Below, piece by piece: positions 9,144 through 17,781 of a stretch of 64,000 nucleotides of DNA. The translations under genes and the position numbers were made by a program. Numbering within the stretch: the stretch's first letter is position 1; every line of letters starts with the position of its first letter. Under the pieces are notes generated by a model, which did no database searches, was not told where the DNA came from, and saw only the letters and a list, made by a program, of their open reading frames with translations. Source of the stretch: Yersinia kristensenii (GTDB taxonomy: Bacteria > Pseudomonadota > Gammaproteobacteria > Enterobacterales > Enterobacteriaceae); NCBI RefSeq assembly GCF_900460525.1, contig NZ_UHIY01000001.1:1-64000 (forward strand), in the 5' to 3' direction.

Positions 9144-9779
9144 TTAATTTCCCGCAAGATCCTGACGCAAATGAGCAATAGCCCGCGCCAGCATTGGCTG
9201 ATTAATGCCATGTCCGGTATTGGCATCCAGATCCAATGTCACAGCAGCCCCCAATGCCGTTAAGCACTGCGCGGCGGCGTTGGCCTGTTCTACCGGAATA
9301 ACGCCATCCTGTTCCCCATGAATCAGATGAATGGCCACGTCAACAATAGCTTGCTGTGGCAAGGTGGCGAAACGCCCACTGAACCCGATGACCTGCCCAG
9401 CTAACTGCGGCTGAGCTTTCACCCCTTCCAATGACATAATCGTGCCCTGCGAGAACCCCACCAGTGTGGTTTGCCGTGCACCAAGACCGCTTTGTTGCTG
9501 CCAATAGCGCACAGTGGCAATAAATTCGGGCATCACTTCATCAATACGCCCTTGCCGCCCCTGCTCGGTGATCCCCTGCACAGAAAACCACTGCCGCCCA
9601 CCGCCCATGCTGCTGGCAAAAGGCCCATTAATACTGATCACCTGCGCCTGAGGAAAAGCTTGCGCAAAATGGCTGCCGACCGGTGCCATCCCGGCAGCAC
9701 TGTCGCCAACACCATGAAATAACAAAATTAATTGCTCTGGCTGCGCCGGTTGCTGCACCACAATGTGTTTTTCATTCAT
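9144..9779 (-). CDS. ypfH: Carboxylesterase YpfH (alpha/beta hydrolase)
   Basis: 211 residues from ATG 9779 (AAAGG about seven bases upstream); the open frame extends seven codons further but without a better start. The serine hydrolase triad is visible: GFSQGT (nucleophile), GEQDGVIP (Asp) and NTGHGI (His), with the oxyanion HGVGD early on. It belongs to the phospholipase/carboxylesterase family; E. coli YpfH cleaves short-chain esters. It reads leftward as a single gene next to ypfN, as in E. coli. Confidence 0.9.
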   Translation of the reverse strand: MNEKHIVVQQPAQPEQLILLFHGVGDSAAGMAPVGSHFAQAFPQAQVISINGPFASSMGGGRQWFSVQGITEQGRQGRIDEVMPEFIATVRYWQQQSGLGARQTTLVGFSQGTIMSLEGVKAQPQLAGQVIGFSGRFATLPQQAIVDVAIHLIHGEQDGVIPVEQANAAAQCLTALGAAVTLDLDANTGHGINQPMLARAIAHLRQDLAGN

Positions 9780-9878
9780 AGAGGAGCCTTTAGTATCCAA
9801 ATATTGATATGGTTAACTATAGGCCGCTGGTTTGAAAAGGATATTGGGTTTTATTGATGGAGTTGGTGCGGATAATTG

Positions 9879-9907
9879 AAAGAGTGGCACTGTTCATCCC
9901 ACTCTTT
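9879..9907 (-). terminator. Nine-base inverted repeat downstream of the leftward sugar genes
   Basis: AAAGAGTGG at 9879-9887 pairs exactly with CCACTCTTT at 9899-9907. It lies about 100 bases beyond the stop of the AGE-family gene and 100 bases upstream of ypfH. There is no good T tract, so a terminator is only one possibility. Nothing else is recognised in 9801-10007. Confidence 0.3.
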
Positions 9908-10007
9908 GGAGGCCATGCCATCAAGGCGGGCCGGAGTAAACCTGGCCCTGTTTTGTTATCAAACTATTTTTAATCAAACAATTTGTTATCGGTCATTGAG
10001 AGCAAAA

Positions 10008-11111
10008 TTAACCCCGCTGGCTGGCCAATTCGTCCAGTTGCCGACAAGCTACATACAGATGATAAAGTGTCGAGGCCGGCGAAGCACCGCCCAAGCGCTG
10101 GCCCGCGGCATCAATTTCATCACAATACAGCCCAGAGTCCTCCCCCTCGATAAAAGCGGCAAACATATTATCCACATGGCGGCTAATAATAGTGTCTGGG
10201 TTTTGCTCAGGAGAGTGGCGATAATTCACCACATCAGCCTTAATTCGCTCAGTCTGACACCATAAGCGGCTAGCGGCACGTAATGGCTGCCCGTGCCAAA
10301 TTACTTCATTCATGACCGCGCCCGTGGCAGGGTTTTCACCATAAGTCTGGGCGAAAAGCTGCAATTCCTGCCGTAATTCATGGGTATCTATGCCCGAAAG
10401 CTTTTGATATTCATACAGTAACCATGTCCATTCGTGATGATGGCCGGGGTCGACTTGCTGCGAGACGGCCAAAGTGGGCTGCCAACCGCGAGCAAAAAAC
10501 TCCACCAGACACCGCTGTTGCTGATTAAATAAATGTTGGGTAAATAAACCGAATAAATCGTGACATTCTTGCTCCCAGCGGGCATCGCCAGTTGCGTGCC
10601 ACCAGTTGAGGCAAGCTTCAAACAGATGCATATTGGGGTTTTGGCTTAACCACGCGGGCTTGCGGGTATTCACCGCGTAACCGCCCTCTTCCAATGCCAG
10701 ATGCACTTTCATCCAGTCATGGAGTGCTGTTGCACGCCGAAGAAACGCGGTGTCACCGGTGAGCTGATAAATTTCGCTGTAAGCCAGTAACGCAAATGCT
10801 TGTTCATAGGCGTTAATGTCATCAGCGCCCTCAACCGCCCCTAACGCAAAACACAATGCACCGCCCGGCTGCTGAAAATCGGTGAGTCCTTTCAGCGCGG
10901 CGGTTAGCACCTGCTCACGCCCGTCAATCCAACCGGTTCTGGTTGCATGGGCAAACACATACAACTGCCGGGTTTGTACCCGGCTGCGTATCACTGATGA
11001 TCCTGCGGGTAAGGATTCGGCAAAACGGTTATCCGCCATGCCCTCATGTAAGAACCGTGGCAATGCTTCTGCCCGCATCCACTGACTGAATTTTTGCGCT
11101 GCATTTAGCAT
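10008..11111 (-). CDS. AGE-family sugar epimerase/isomerase
   Basis: 367 residues with features of the N-acylglucosamine 2-epimerase/YihS (alpha/alpha)6-barrel family: RVQTRQLYVFAHA near residue 43, conserved His-containing stretches NPNMHLFEACL and VDPGHHHEWTWL, and SRHVDNMFAAF near the end. The family interconverts free hexoses (mannose, fructose, glucose) or N-acylated amino sugars at C2. The start overlaps the upstream gene's stop by one base (TAATG), so the two are co-translated. Here it belongs to a sugar locus with a PTS and an M6P-isomerase-like protein. A mannose isomerase role is plausible but the substrate cannot be fixed. Confidence 0.82.
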   Translation of the reverse strand: MLNAAQKFSQWMRAEALPRFLHEGMADNRFAESLPAGSSVIRSRVQTRQLYVFAHATRTGWIDGREQVLTAALKGLTDFQQPGGALCFALGAVEGADDINAYEQAFALLAYSEIYQLTGDTAFLRRATALHDWMKVHLALEEGGYAVNTRKPAWLSQNPNMHLFEACLNWWHATGDARWEQECHDLFGLFTQHLFNQQQRCLVEFFARGWQPTLAVSQQVDPGHHHEWTWLLYEYQKLSGIDTHELRQELQLFAQTYGENPATGAVMNEVIWHGQPLRAASRLWCQTERIKADVVNYRHSPEQNPDTIISRHVDNMFAAFIEGEDSGLYCDEIDAAGQRLGGASPASTLYHLYVACRQLDELASQRG

Positions 11112-12868
11112 TATTGTGCTCCCGGTTGGCGCACATTGGCCACAATAATGCCGATCTGTTCACCCTGACAGGCAGTGACGCGGTATTGAGTGACCGATGC
11201 AGGAATCACCAAAGTTTCAGCATAATGAAGGGTATAGGGGGCAAAGGCACCATCCGGGCTATCAATAATGGCTTTCTGTCCTTCAATCAGGTTCAACATC
11301 TGGAAACCGTCGTGAGTGGCAATGGTTACGGCAGAACGTACCCAATAACGGTGGGTATCGATAAACTCTAGCGCATGTAAACCGGTGCGCTCACGGGTGT
11401 AATCGGCGTTTTCCTCTTTTATTTCAACCTGATCGAGCAAATTCTCACGGCACCATGCGGTATCCCGCTCAGCTTGTATCACTTTGCGACCATGCTCGAT
11501 ATGCACCGGTCGTGGGCGGTTATCCAACCCCAGACGGCCCCAATCCCACAGTTTGAAGGTAAAAATATACGGAGTCGCCGATATCTCCAGAATCATGGCG
11601 TTACTGCCAGAACAGTGCACCGTGCCGGAGGGGATCAATACATGGTCATGTTTTTTAACGGGAAAACTATTCACGAACTTCTCGTCATCAAGATGTCCGG
11701 TATGCTGTGCCTGTTCAATCGCGCTGATCAACTCCTCAGGTTGAACACCGGTTTTTAATCCGAGGTAAACATTAGCCCCTGCTCTGGCATCCAAAATGTA
11801 ATAACTTTCATCTTGGGTGTAATGCATACCAAACTGCTGCTGAATATGGTCGGTGAGAGGGTGAACTTGTAAGCTGAGATTGCCGCCTTCCATGGTGTCG
11901 AGAAAATCAAAACGAATGGGGAACTCCGCGCCAAAGCGGGCGTAGTTTTGCGCACCGAGCAGTTGACGCGGGCGAGCCAACACCAGATTAATGGCGGGCA
12001 TAGTAATACGGCTGCCGCCATAATTTAGCGTCACACTGTTCTCTTCCGGCACCCCATCGAAACACCAGGCGTAATTTTTCTCACTCGGTGGCAGTTGGCA
12101 AACCTCTTCCATCCATTTTCCGCCCCAGACCCCGGGGTCAAAGAATGGATTCAGGCGGAAAGGGGCAGCCAGACAGGCCTCTACCCCAACCTGGAATGCC
12201 GCCTGATCAATCATAACTGCGGGTTCTGCCAGTGAATCAAGATAAAAATCAAACGATTGGAACAGTTCACGTTTGTGACGGTCAGCAATTCGCCACTCCC
12301 AGAAGAAACCGCGCTTATATTTTCTTAATACGTCTTCATCAGGGTTATGAGTGAGCCAATTACTCCCACCCGCGCGCCAGTCTAACTGACGTTGCCAACG
12401 CGGATAATCAATATAGACCAGCACATCATGAACCCCGGCCAGTGCGGCACCGGTACCGATAATTACGTTAATTTCACCCTGATTCTCACAGGCGGTCTGA
12501 AGTGACTTTATCTTTTCAGGTAATAAATAATCAGCCAGATTAGCGCAACTCATCACACCAAAAACCCGATCGTCCGTCAGCGTATCCGTCAAACGAATAT
12601 CCAAAGCTTGACCGCTGAGATAACAATCGTCCATCTCTCGCCATTGAGCCTGATCAAATCCACTATAAAGACTCAAATGTTGCTTGATGCTCTGTATATC
12701 CACACCGGGATAACAATCAATGGCGACAGTAACCCCATCGCGAGTCGCTAGTAACTCACTGATTTTCTCCGCAATAGCCTGCCAACCTATGACCGCTGGA
12801 TTTGCAGCTGTTGGCACCGAAATGGCAGGAAATTTATCGTAATTAGCTGGATGATTTAAATAAGACAT
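11111..12868 (-). CDS. Class I mannose-6-phosphate isomerase-like protein with N-terminal kinase-like domain
   Basis: 585 residues, far longer than ManA (~390). About residues 1-235 look like a uridine-kinase/P-loop fold (VTVAIDCYPGVD, EMDDCYLSG, DVLVYIDYPRWQRQLDWR) but the Walker A GKS/T is absent, so nucleotide phosphorylation is doubtful. The C-terminal part is a zinc-dependent PMI cupin: FDFLDTMEGGNLSLQVHPLTDH, DESYYIL, IPSGTVHCSG and ATPYIFTFKLWDWGR. PMIs interconvert mannose-6-P and fructose-6-P; this branch may act on another phospho-sugar. First gene of the leftward operon, directly downstream of a LacI-type palindrome. Confidence 0.82.
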   Translation of the reverse strand: MSYLNHPANYDKFPAISVPTAANPAVIGWQAIAEKISELLATRDGVTVAIDCYPGVDIQSIKQHLSLYSGFDQAQWREMDDCYLSGQALDIRLTDTLTDDRVFGVMSCANLADYLLPEKIKSLQTACENQGEINVIIGTGAALAGVHDVLVYIDYPRWQRQLDWRAGGSNWLTHNPDEDVLRKYKRGFFWEWRIADRHKRELFQSFDFYLDSLAEPAVMIDQAAFQVGVEACLAAPFRLNPFFDPGVWGGKWMEEVCQLPPSEKNYAWCFDGVPEENSVTLNYGGSRITMPAINLVLARPRQLLGAQNYARFGAEFPIRFDFLDTMEGGNLSLQVHPLTDHIQQQFGMHYTQDESYYILDARAGANVYLGLKTGVQPEELISAIEQAQHTGHLDDEKFVNSFPVKKHDHVLIPSGTVHCSGSNAMILEISATPYIFTFKLWDWGRLGLDNRPRPVHIEHGRKVIQAERDTAWCRENLLDQVEIKEENADYTRERTGLHALEFIDTHRYWVRSAVTIATHDGFQMLNLIEGQKAIIDSPDGAFAPYTLHYAETLVIPASVTQYRVTACQGEQIGIIVANVRQPGAQ

Positions 12869-12881
12869 AGGGTTCCCCTCG

Positions 12882-12899
12882 AAGTTAAACGATTAACTT
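12882..12899. promoter_or_regulatory. LacI-family operator candidate upstream of the PMI-like gene
   Basis: An 18-bp palindrome centred on CpG, with 7-base arms AAGTTAA/TTAACTT matching perfectly around ACGA. CpG-centred palindromes are typical LacI-family operators, and a LacI-family gene ends the facing operon. Its place 13 bases before the PMI-like start fits repression of the leftward genes. No binding data; inferred from symmetry and context. Confidence 0.5.
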
Positions 12900-13019
12900 A
12901 ATATTTGTAATGAGAGTATTTAGAACCAAACTGATTTTCAAGTGGAAAATTAGCTGCAATCTACAAACAAGATTGATTTAAAAGGAAATGTTAATTAATC
13001 ATACTATTTACGTTGCTAA

Positions 13020-13041
13020 AAATGTGATTGAAGTCTAATTT
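13020..13041. promoter_or_regulatory. CRP-binding site candidate
   Basis: The 22 bases agree with the CRP consensus at 16 positions. The left half AAATGTGAT is perfect; the right half is TC then ATTT. It lies midway between the divergent operons, where cAMP-CRP would be expected to activate sugar genes. The right half-site is weak. Confidence 0.5.
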
Positions 13042-13082
13042 TTAATCAAAACAGAGAGACTTAAAATAGGTAAATCGAATAA

Positions 13083-13094
13083 CTTATCGTTAAG
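13083..13094. promoter_or_regulatory. Second LacI-type palindrome, upstream of the dehydrogenase gene
   Basis: CTTATCGTTAAG: arms CTTA/TAAG around TCGT, again CpG-centred and sharing the ACGA/TCGT core with the site at 12882-12899. It lies about 20 bases before the rightward operon's start codon. The pair, about 200 bases apart, could allow repression of both operons, possibly with looping. Short, so moderate confidence. Confidence 0.4.
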
Positions 13095-13113
13095 GATTTA
13101 TTGGAGAGTAAAA

Positions 13114-14151
13114 ATGAAATCGATAGCCATACATTTTGGAGCAGGCGCATTAGGGCGAGGGCTAACGATCCCTTTTTTGGTTGCCAGCGGTTATGACGTT
13201 GTCACCGTTGATGCCGACCTACAATTAATTGACCGCCTCCAGAGTGCACGCGGCTATGACATTCTGCTGACGGATATTGATGAACAACAACACATTCCGT
13301 TGGCGGCGGCCTTACATCCAGCAGATCCACAACTTCAGGAATGGCTGGCGCAAGCGACTGTTATTACCACCTCGGTGCGCAAAGAGAATTTGCATCATGT
13401 GGCGTCGGCACTGAAAAACTGTGCACCCAAAACCGTGATTTGCTGTGAAAACATTGAACAAAGCGGCGCTTTCTTTGCTTCTCTGTTGCAAGAGGCCGGC
13501 GTTGATGACCAACACTGGTCATTGCCAGATTGTATGGTTGACCGAATTTGTTCTTCCCACTGGCCGCAAACGCTGGAAATTGAAGCGGAGTCCTATGGTT
13601 CCATCTGTGTCCAGGCGCTGGAAAATGCGATTATCCCCGACAAATTTGAGATTACAGAGAACATCGCAGCACGCTTTCAGGAAAAACGTATTCTGGTCAA
13701 TACTTACGCCGACGGCATCAGTTTTATCGGCCGCGCGATGGGGCTGGAATTTCTTTATCAGGCAGCCGCCGATCAGCGCATTAATCACCTGATCGACGAC
13801 TATATGCAGGTGATGAAAATCTATTTGCAGCAGGTCTGTCATTTGAGCCCACAACATCTGGATACCATGGAGCAGCGGCATCGTCAGCGTTTGGCTAACA
13901 CGGCCATTAAGCGCCCTCTTGATACCGTTGCCCGTAATTTTTTGGCCAAAATAACCGCCGGGGAACGTTTTATTTATCCCCTGATTGAACTGGCACGTCG
14001 GGATATCAATATTGACCGCGCTATCCCATTTGTAAATGCACTAATCAATGGCTGGGCCATGCAACAAGAAAATCCCAGCCAGGCACGACAGCAAGCACTC
14101 AACACCATCGAAAATACCTTAATTATAAAAAAACTAGAGGAAGCATCATGA
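13114..14151 (+). CDS. Mannitol-1-phosphate 5-dehydrogenase-like oxidoreductase
   Basis: 345 residues. The N-terminal Rossmann motif FGAGALGRG (residues 8-16) and the later KRPLDTVARNFLAKITAGERFIYPL segment place it in the polyol-specific long-chain dehydrogenase family with MtlD (382 residues). MtlD oxidises mannitol-1-P to fructose-6-P with NAD. Divergence from MtlD and the different transporter suggest another hexitol phosphate or sugar phosphate. GGAGAG precedes ATG 13114. First gene of the rightward operon; its stop overlaps the PTS IIA start (ATGA). Confidence 0.8.
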   Translation: MKSIAIHFGAGALGRGLTIPFLVASGYDVVTVDADLQLIDRLQSARGYDILLTDIDEQQHIPLAAALHPADPQLQEWLAQATVITTSVRKENLHHVASALKNCAPKTVICCENIEQSGAFFASLLQEAGVDDQHWSLPDCMVDRICSSHWPQTLEIEAESYGSICVQALENAIIPDKFEITENIAARFQEKRILVNTYADGISFIGRAMGLEFLYQAAADQRINHLIDDYMQVMKIYLQQVCHLSPQHLDTMEQRHRQRLANTAIKRPLDTVARNFLAKITAGERFIYPLIELARRDINIDRAIPFVNALINGWAMQQENPSQARQQALNTIENTLIIKKLEEAS

Positions 14152-14564
14152 TCAACATCATTTTTGCTGCCCACGGATTGGCAGCAACGGGGATGAAAGA
14201 CAGCGTCGAGATGGTTCTGGGGGAAAATAATCACTTTCATGTGTTATCGCTAACACATGATGATGGGATTAATCACTTTCAGGCCCAGCTCACGCAATTA
14301 GTAAATGAAATACGCGAACACTCGGCTGGCGGCATTCTTATTTTAACGGATATGCCCGCGGGTACCCCCTATAACGTGAGTGTGCAGATTGCGCTGGCAA
14401 ATAATGATATTGACGTATTATCAGGTACAAATTTTCCTATGGTATTAACTGCCTTGGATCAAGCTGACCTGCCGCTATCTGAGCTAACTGAACTGGTGAT
14501 TGAAACGGGTCGGGAAGCAATTAATCGCTTTATTGCGATTGATGCCGCAGAGGAGGATTTTTAA
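14148..14564 (+). CDS. PTS mannose-family EIIA component
   Basis: 138 residues. FAAHGLAATGMKDSVEMVLG at the N-terminus contains the phosphorylated His (H9) of mannose-family IIA proteins, and ILTDMPAGTPYN is the conserved second motif. It receives phosphate from HPr and passes it to IIB. It is a single-domain IIA, not fused to IIB as in E. coli ManX. Four-base overlap with the dehydrogenase gene and a two-base gap to IIB indicate one operon. Confidence 0.92.
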   Translation: MINIIFAAHGLAATGMKDSVEMVLGENNHFHVLSLTHDDGINHFQAQLTQLVNEIREHSAGGILILTDMPAGTPYNVSVQIALANNDIDVLSGTNFPMVLTALDQADLPLSELTELVIETGREAINRFIAIDAAEEDF

Positions 14565-14566
14565 TT

Positions 14567-15064
14567 ATGGCTATCTCTTTTTTACGCATTGATGATCGTT
14601 TAATACATGGTCAGATGGCCGCTTGCTGGATTGGTTCCAGTCCTTGTGATGGCATCATAGTGGTCGATGATGACGCCGCCAATAATGAAATCCAGAAAAA
14701 AGTTCTGTTATCTATTCTGCCCTCGATTAAAACCTGGGTATTTAGTATTGATACCGCAACAGAAAAATTGGATAAGGTGATTGAATCTCAGAAAAAATAT
14801 TACCTGATTGTCCGTAGCGCTTCGGCATTGGTGAAATTAGCCGAAAAAGTGCCGCAATTAATCGCCGTACATAAACGTGTCAATGTTGGCCCGTTATCCA
14901 AACGTAATGATGCAATTCAAGTGAATAAGGGGCAAGGAATTGTACCGGAAGAGATCCCGGCGTTTCGTCAACTCAAAGAATTAGGTTTTTCCGTCGAGTT
15001 CCGCTTACTGCCCGATACCACCGCGGTAAGCTGGGATTCAGTAGCAGCCAAATTACCCGGATAA
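14567..15064 (+). CDS. PTS mannose/fructose/sorbose-family EIIB component
   Basis: 165 residues with the signature RIDDRLIHGQ; H14 is the phosphorylation site. The rest (VVDDDAANNEIQK, LLPSIKTWVFSI, VNVGPLSKRNDA) is typical of the mannose-family IIB. It transfers phosphate to the incoming sugar bound by the IIC/IID complex. Good ribosome site GAGGA before ATG 14567. Third gene of the operon. Confidence 0.92.
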   Translation: MAISFLRIDDRLIHGQMAACWIGSSPCDGIIVVDDDAANNEIQKKVLLSILPSIKTWVFSIDTATEKLDKVIESQKKYYLIVRSASALVKLAEKVPQLIAVHKRVNVGPLSKRNDAIQVNKGQGIVPEEIPAFRQLKELGFSVEFRLLPDTTAVSWDSVAAKLPG

Positions 15065-15085
15065 CGTCAAAGTTGAGATAACCAT

Positions 15086-15886
15086 ATGATTGAAATAACT
15101 CTTTTTCAGGCAGCATTAATTGGTCTGTTCTGTTATCTCGGGGCGTTAACGACCCCTTGGTTAATCGGTTTAACCGGTGGCTGGTACACATTATCACGCC
15201 CTTTGGTCGCCGCTTTTATTACCGGGCTGATTATCGGCGATGTTGAGCATGCCATTATTGTTGGGGTCGCAGTACAAACGGTTTACATCGCTTTTGTATC
15301 CCCCGGTAATGCCATGCCGCAGGATCTTAACTTTGTCTCCTGGCTCGCTCTACCGCTGGCCATTATTTCCGGGCAGGATGCTAAAGTCGCGGTAACATTA
15401 GCGGCCACTATTGGCGTAGCCGGGACAATTATTTTCAATTTCACCATGCTGTCGAACGTAATTTGGAATACCCGGGCGGATAAAGCATTAGCCGAAGGGA
15501 ATAAACGCAAGTGGGAGCGCAATGTTATTTGGATCCCGCAACTGAGTAATTTTATTGTGCGTTTCGTCCCGGTATTTGTCGCCTGTCTTTATGGCCCACA
15601 ATATATCGAGGCGCTGGTTAATGCTATGCCAGTGACTGTGATGCACGTTGTAAGTGTATTTGGCGGTGTATTACCGGCGGTGGGCATTGCCATGTTGATG
15701 CGCCAGGCGATTGTTGAAAAATCGATGCTGATTTATTTTCTCTTTGGCTTTGTGTGCGTTGTCTTTATGAAAGTGAATATGATTGCCTTGGTGATCATTA
15801 GCTTCTTGCTGGCACTTATTCACTATAAATATAAACCGGGCAAAGCAGCCGCTAATAATGCCAATACTGATGAGGATGAATTCTAA
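15086..15886 (+). CDS. PTS mannose-family EIIC permease
   Basis: 266 residues with about eight hydrophobic segments; the early glycine-rich stretch ALTTPWLIGLTGGWYTLSRPL and GDVEHAIIVGVAVQTVYIAFVSPG are family motifs (VSPGNAMPQD in place of the more usual G-rich loop). Forms the sugar channel with IID. The stop overlaps the IID start by one base. Confidence 0.9.
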   Translation: MIEITLFQAALIGLFCYLGALTTPWLIGLTGGWYTLSRPLVAAFITGLIIGDVEHAIIVGVAVQTVYIAFVSPGNAMPQDLNFVSWLALPLAIISGQDAKVAVTLAATIGVAGTIIFNFTMLSNVIWNTRADKALAEGNKRKWERNVIWIPQLSNFIVRFVPVFVACLYGPQYIEALVNAMPVTVMHVVSVFGGVLPAVGIAMLMRQAIVEKSMLIYFLFGFVCVVFMKVNMIALVIISFLLALIHYKYKPGKAAANNANTDEDEF

Positions 15887-16749
15887 TGAGCCATGAAACT
15901 TTATCAGAGAATAACCAAGCTCTGCCCAGCATTCCGTCCACAGCTATAAAACTGGATAAATCGACACTTAATCGGTGCTGGCTTAATTGGGCAATGCATA
16001 ATATTACAGTGGCATCTTATGACCGCATGGAAGGGCATGGTTTTGTTAAAGCATTAATGCCCGCTGTAGAAAAAATGTATCCCGGCGACATCGCCAAACA
16101 GGTTGAAGTATTAAAACCTCATACCGCCTATTTTAATACCGAACCCCAATTAGGCGCGATCGTGACAGGTATTGTCGTCGGTATGGAAGAACAGCGAGCT
16201 AATGGTGAACCAGTCGATGCCAACTCTATCCAAACTATTAAAAACTCCTTAATGGGGCCGATTGCTGGTATTGGTGACTCCTCGATTCAGGGAACATTAA
16301 TTCCTATATTGCTGAGTATTGCCATTTCTCTGTCTTACGGCGGTTCGATGCTTGGCCCACTCTTTTATATTATTGTTTTCAACGTGTTAATTATTTCATT
16401 AAGCTACCGCGCTTTCCACTCAGGTTATCGGCTAGGGGTCAAATCGGTAGATTATTTTGTCAGCGAAAATGCAAATAAAATACGCGAATGCATGTCGATA
16501 ATTGGTGTCACAGTGATTGGCGGGATCGCCTCTTCCTACATTAATCTGTCGACACCGCTTAAATTCACCTCTGGCGGTGTTAATATTGATGCCCAAAAGA
16601 TCCTTGACGGTATTTTCCCTAATTTATTACCGCTATTAGCTGTTTTGGGTGTCTGGTTGCTGTTAACTAAGTTCAAGCTGTCGGTGGTTAAAACCATGCT
16701 TGTAACTCTTTTGATTTCTGGCGTGGGTGCTTTTATCGGCATTTTTTAA
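15886..16749 (+). CDS. PTS mannose-family EIID component
   Basis: 287 residues; TVASYDRMEGHGFVKALMPAVEKMYPG, HTAYFNTEPQLGAIVTGIVVGMEE and LMGPIAGIGDSSIQGTLIPI are strong IID signatures. The C-terminal half has three or four membrane helices. IID, found only in this PTS family, completes the permease. The operon order IIA-IIB-IIC-IID is complete, so the transporter should be functional. Confidence 0.92.
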   Translation: MSHETLSENNQALPSIPSTAIKLDKSTLNRCWLNWAMHNITVASYDRMEGHGFVKALMPAVEKMYPGDIAKQVEVLKPHTAYFNTEPQLGAIVTGIVVGMEEQRANGEPVDANSIQTIKNSLMGPIAGIGDSSIQGTLIPILLSIAISLSYGGSMLGPLFYIIVFNVLIISLSYRAFHSGYRLGVKSVDYFVSENANKIRECMSIIGVTVIGGIASSYINLSTPLKFTSGGVNIDAQKILDGIFPNLLPLLAVLGVWLLLTKFKLSVVKTMLVTLLISGVGAFIGIF

Positions 16750-16762
16750 CAAGGTATTTTAG

Positions 16763-17773
16763 ATGATAAAACGTGCAACGGTTTCTGATGTCGCGGCTTT
16801 GGCCAAGGTTTCGTCCGCCACTGTCTCAAATGTGTTGGGCAATCGGCCTGGCAAAGTCTCTGCCAAAACCCGTCAGCGCGTGTTAGATGCCATTACGGCA
16901 CTTAACTATACTTACAATGAGAATGCAGCAACATTACGCAGTAACCGCTCCAACATTGTCGGTCTGGTGATTCATGATCTGAGTAACCCTTACTACACCG
17001 AGCTGATTGCTAAAATCAATCGTAAACTGACGGATCATGGCTTTGCGACTATTCTGGCCTGTTCAGATGAAAATCTGGACAGCCAGCAAAGTTATCTGCA
17101 ATTGATGCAACGCCATAATGCGCTGGCTATCTTGTTATGCCCCACTTGGGATACGACCTCAGAGCATTTGCAGGCCTGGAATGCTCTCAGCCCCACCATT
17201 ACCTTTTTGCGCCCAGTGGCCTCCGCCGACATTGATTTTATTGGTATTAATAATTATCAAGCCGCTTATGATATCACCCGTCGATTGATCTCTGATGGGC
17301 ATAAACATTTGGGATTTATTGGCGGCAGTCTAGAGTCTCGTTTACGGCGTCAGCGCATACAAGGCTGGAAAGATGCCCATGATGATGCGGGCCTGCATTA
17401 TGCTGAAGAACATATCCTTGATTGTGCGTCGAGTATGAGTGCCGGGGCTAAGGCGACAGCCAAAATACTGGATATAGCGCCGCAGATAACCGCGCTGGTG
17501 TGCTATCAGGATGTAGTGGCGTTTGGGGCAATAAACGCTATTCATTATATGGGACGGAAGCCGGGGCGCGATATTGCGGTGACCGGCTTCGATGGGCTGG
17601 CGGATGCCGAAGGTTATTTACCCTCATTAACCACCGCTGAAGTTCAGATTGATGTGTTGACTGAACATATTGTCGCCCGGTTACTTTCCCGACTAAATGA
17701 TCGTGACCAATCATCAATGGCAACGCTGCTCCACGCACATATTCATTGGCGCAATTCTACCCGCGCCCATTAA
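16763..17773 (+). CDS. LacI-family transcriptional regulator of the sugar locus
   Basis: 336 residues: helix-turn-helix TVSDVAALAKVSSATVSNVL (about residues 6-25), hinge ALNYTYNENAATLRSNRSN, then a periplasmic-binding-like sugar domain (VGLVIHDLSNPYYTELI, FIGGSLESRLRRQRIQGW, VTGFDGLADAE). Distal gene of the rightward operon, 13 bases after IID with AAGG upstream. It most likely represses both divergent operons through the CpG-centred palindromes at 12882 and 13083 until an inducing sugar or sugar phosphate binds. Confidence 0.9.
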   Translation: MIKRATVSDVAALAKVSSATVSNVLGNRPGKVSAKTRQRVLDAITALNYTYNENAATLRSNRSNIVGLVIHDLSNPYYTELIAKINRKLTDHGFATILACSDENLDSQQSYLQLMQRHNALAILLCPTWDTTSEHLQAWNALSPTITFLRPVASADIDFIGINNYQAAYDITRRLISDGHKHLGFIGGSLESRLRRQRIQGWKDAHDDAGLHYAEEHILDCASSMSAGAKATAKILDIAPQITALVCYQDVVAFGAINAIHYMGRKPGRDIAVTGFDGLADAEGYLPSLTTAEVQIDVLTEHIVARLLSRLNDRDQSSMATLLHAHIHWRNSTRAH

Positions 17774-17781
17774 TGACTCAT

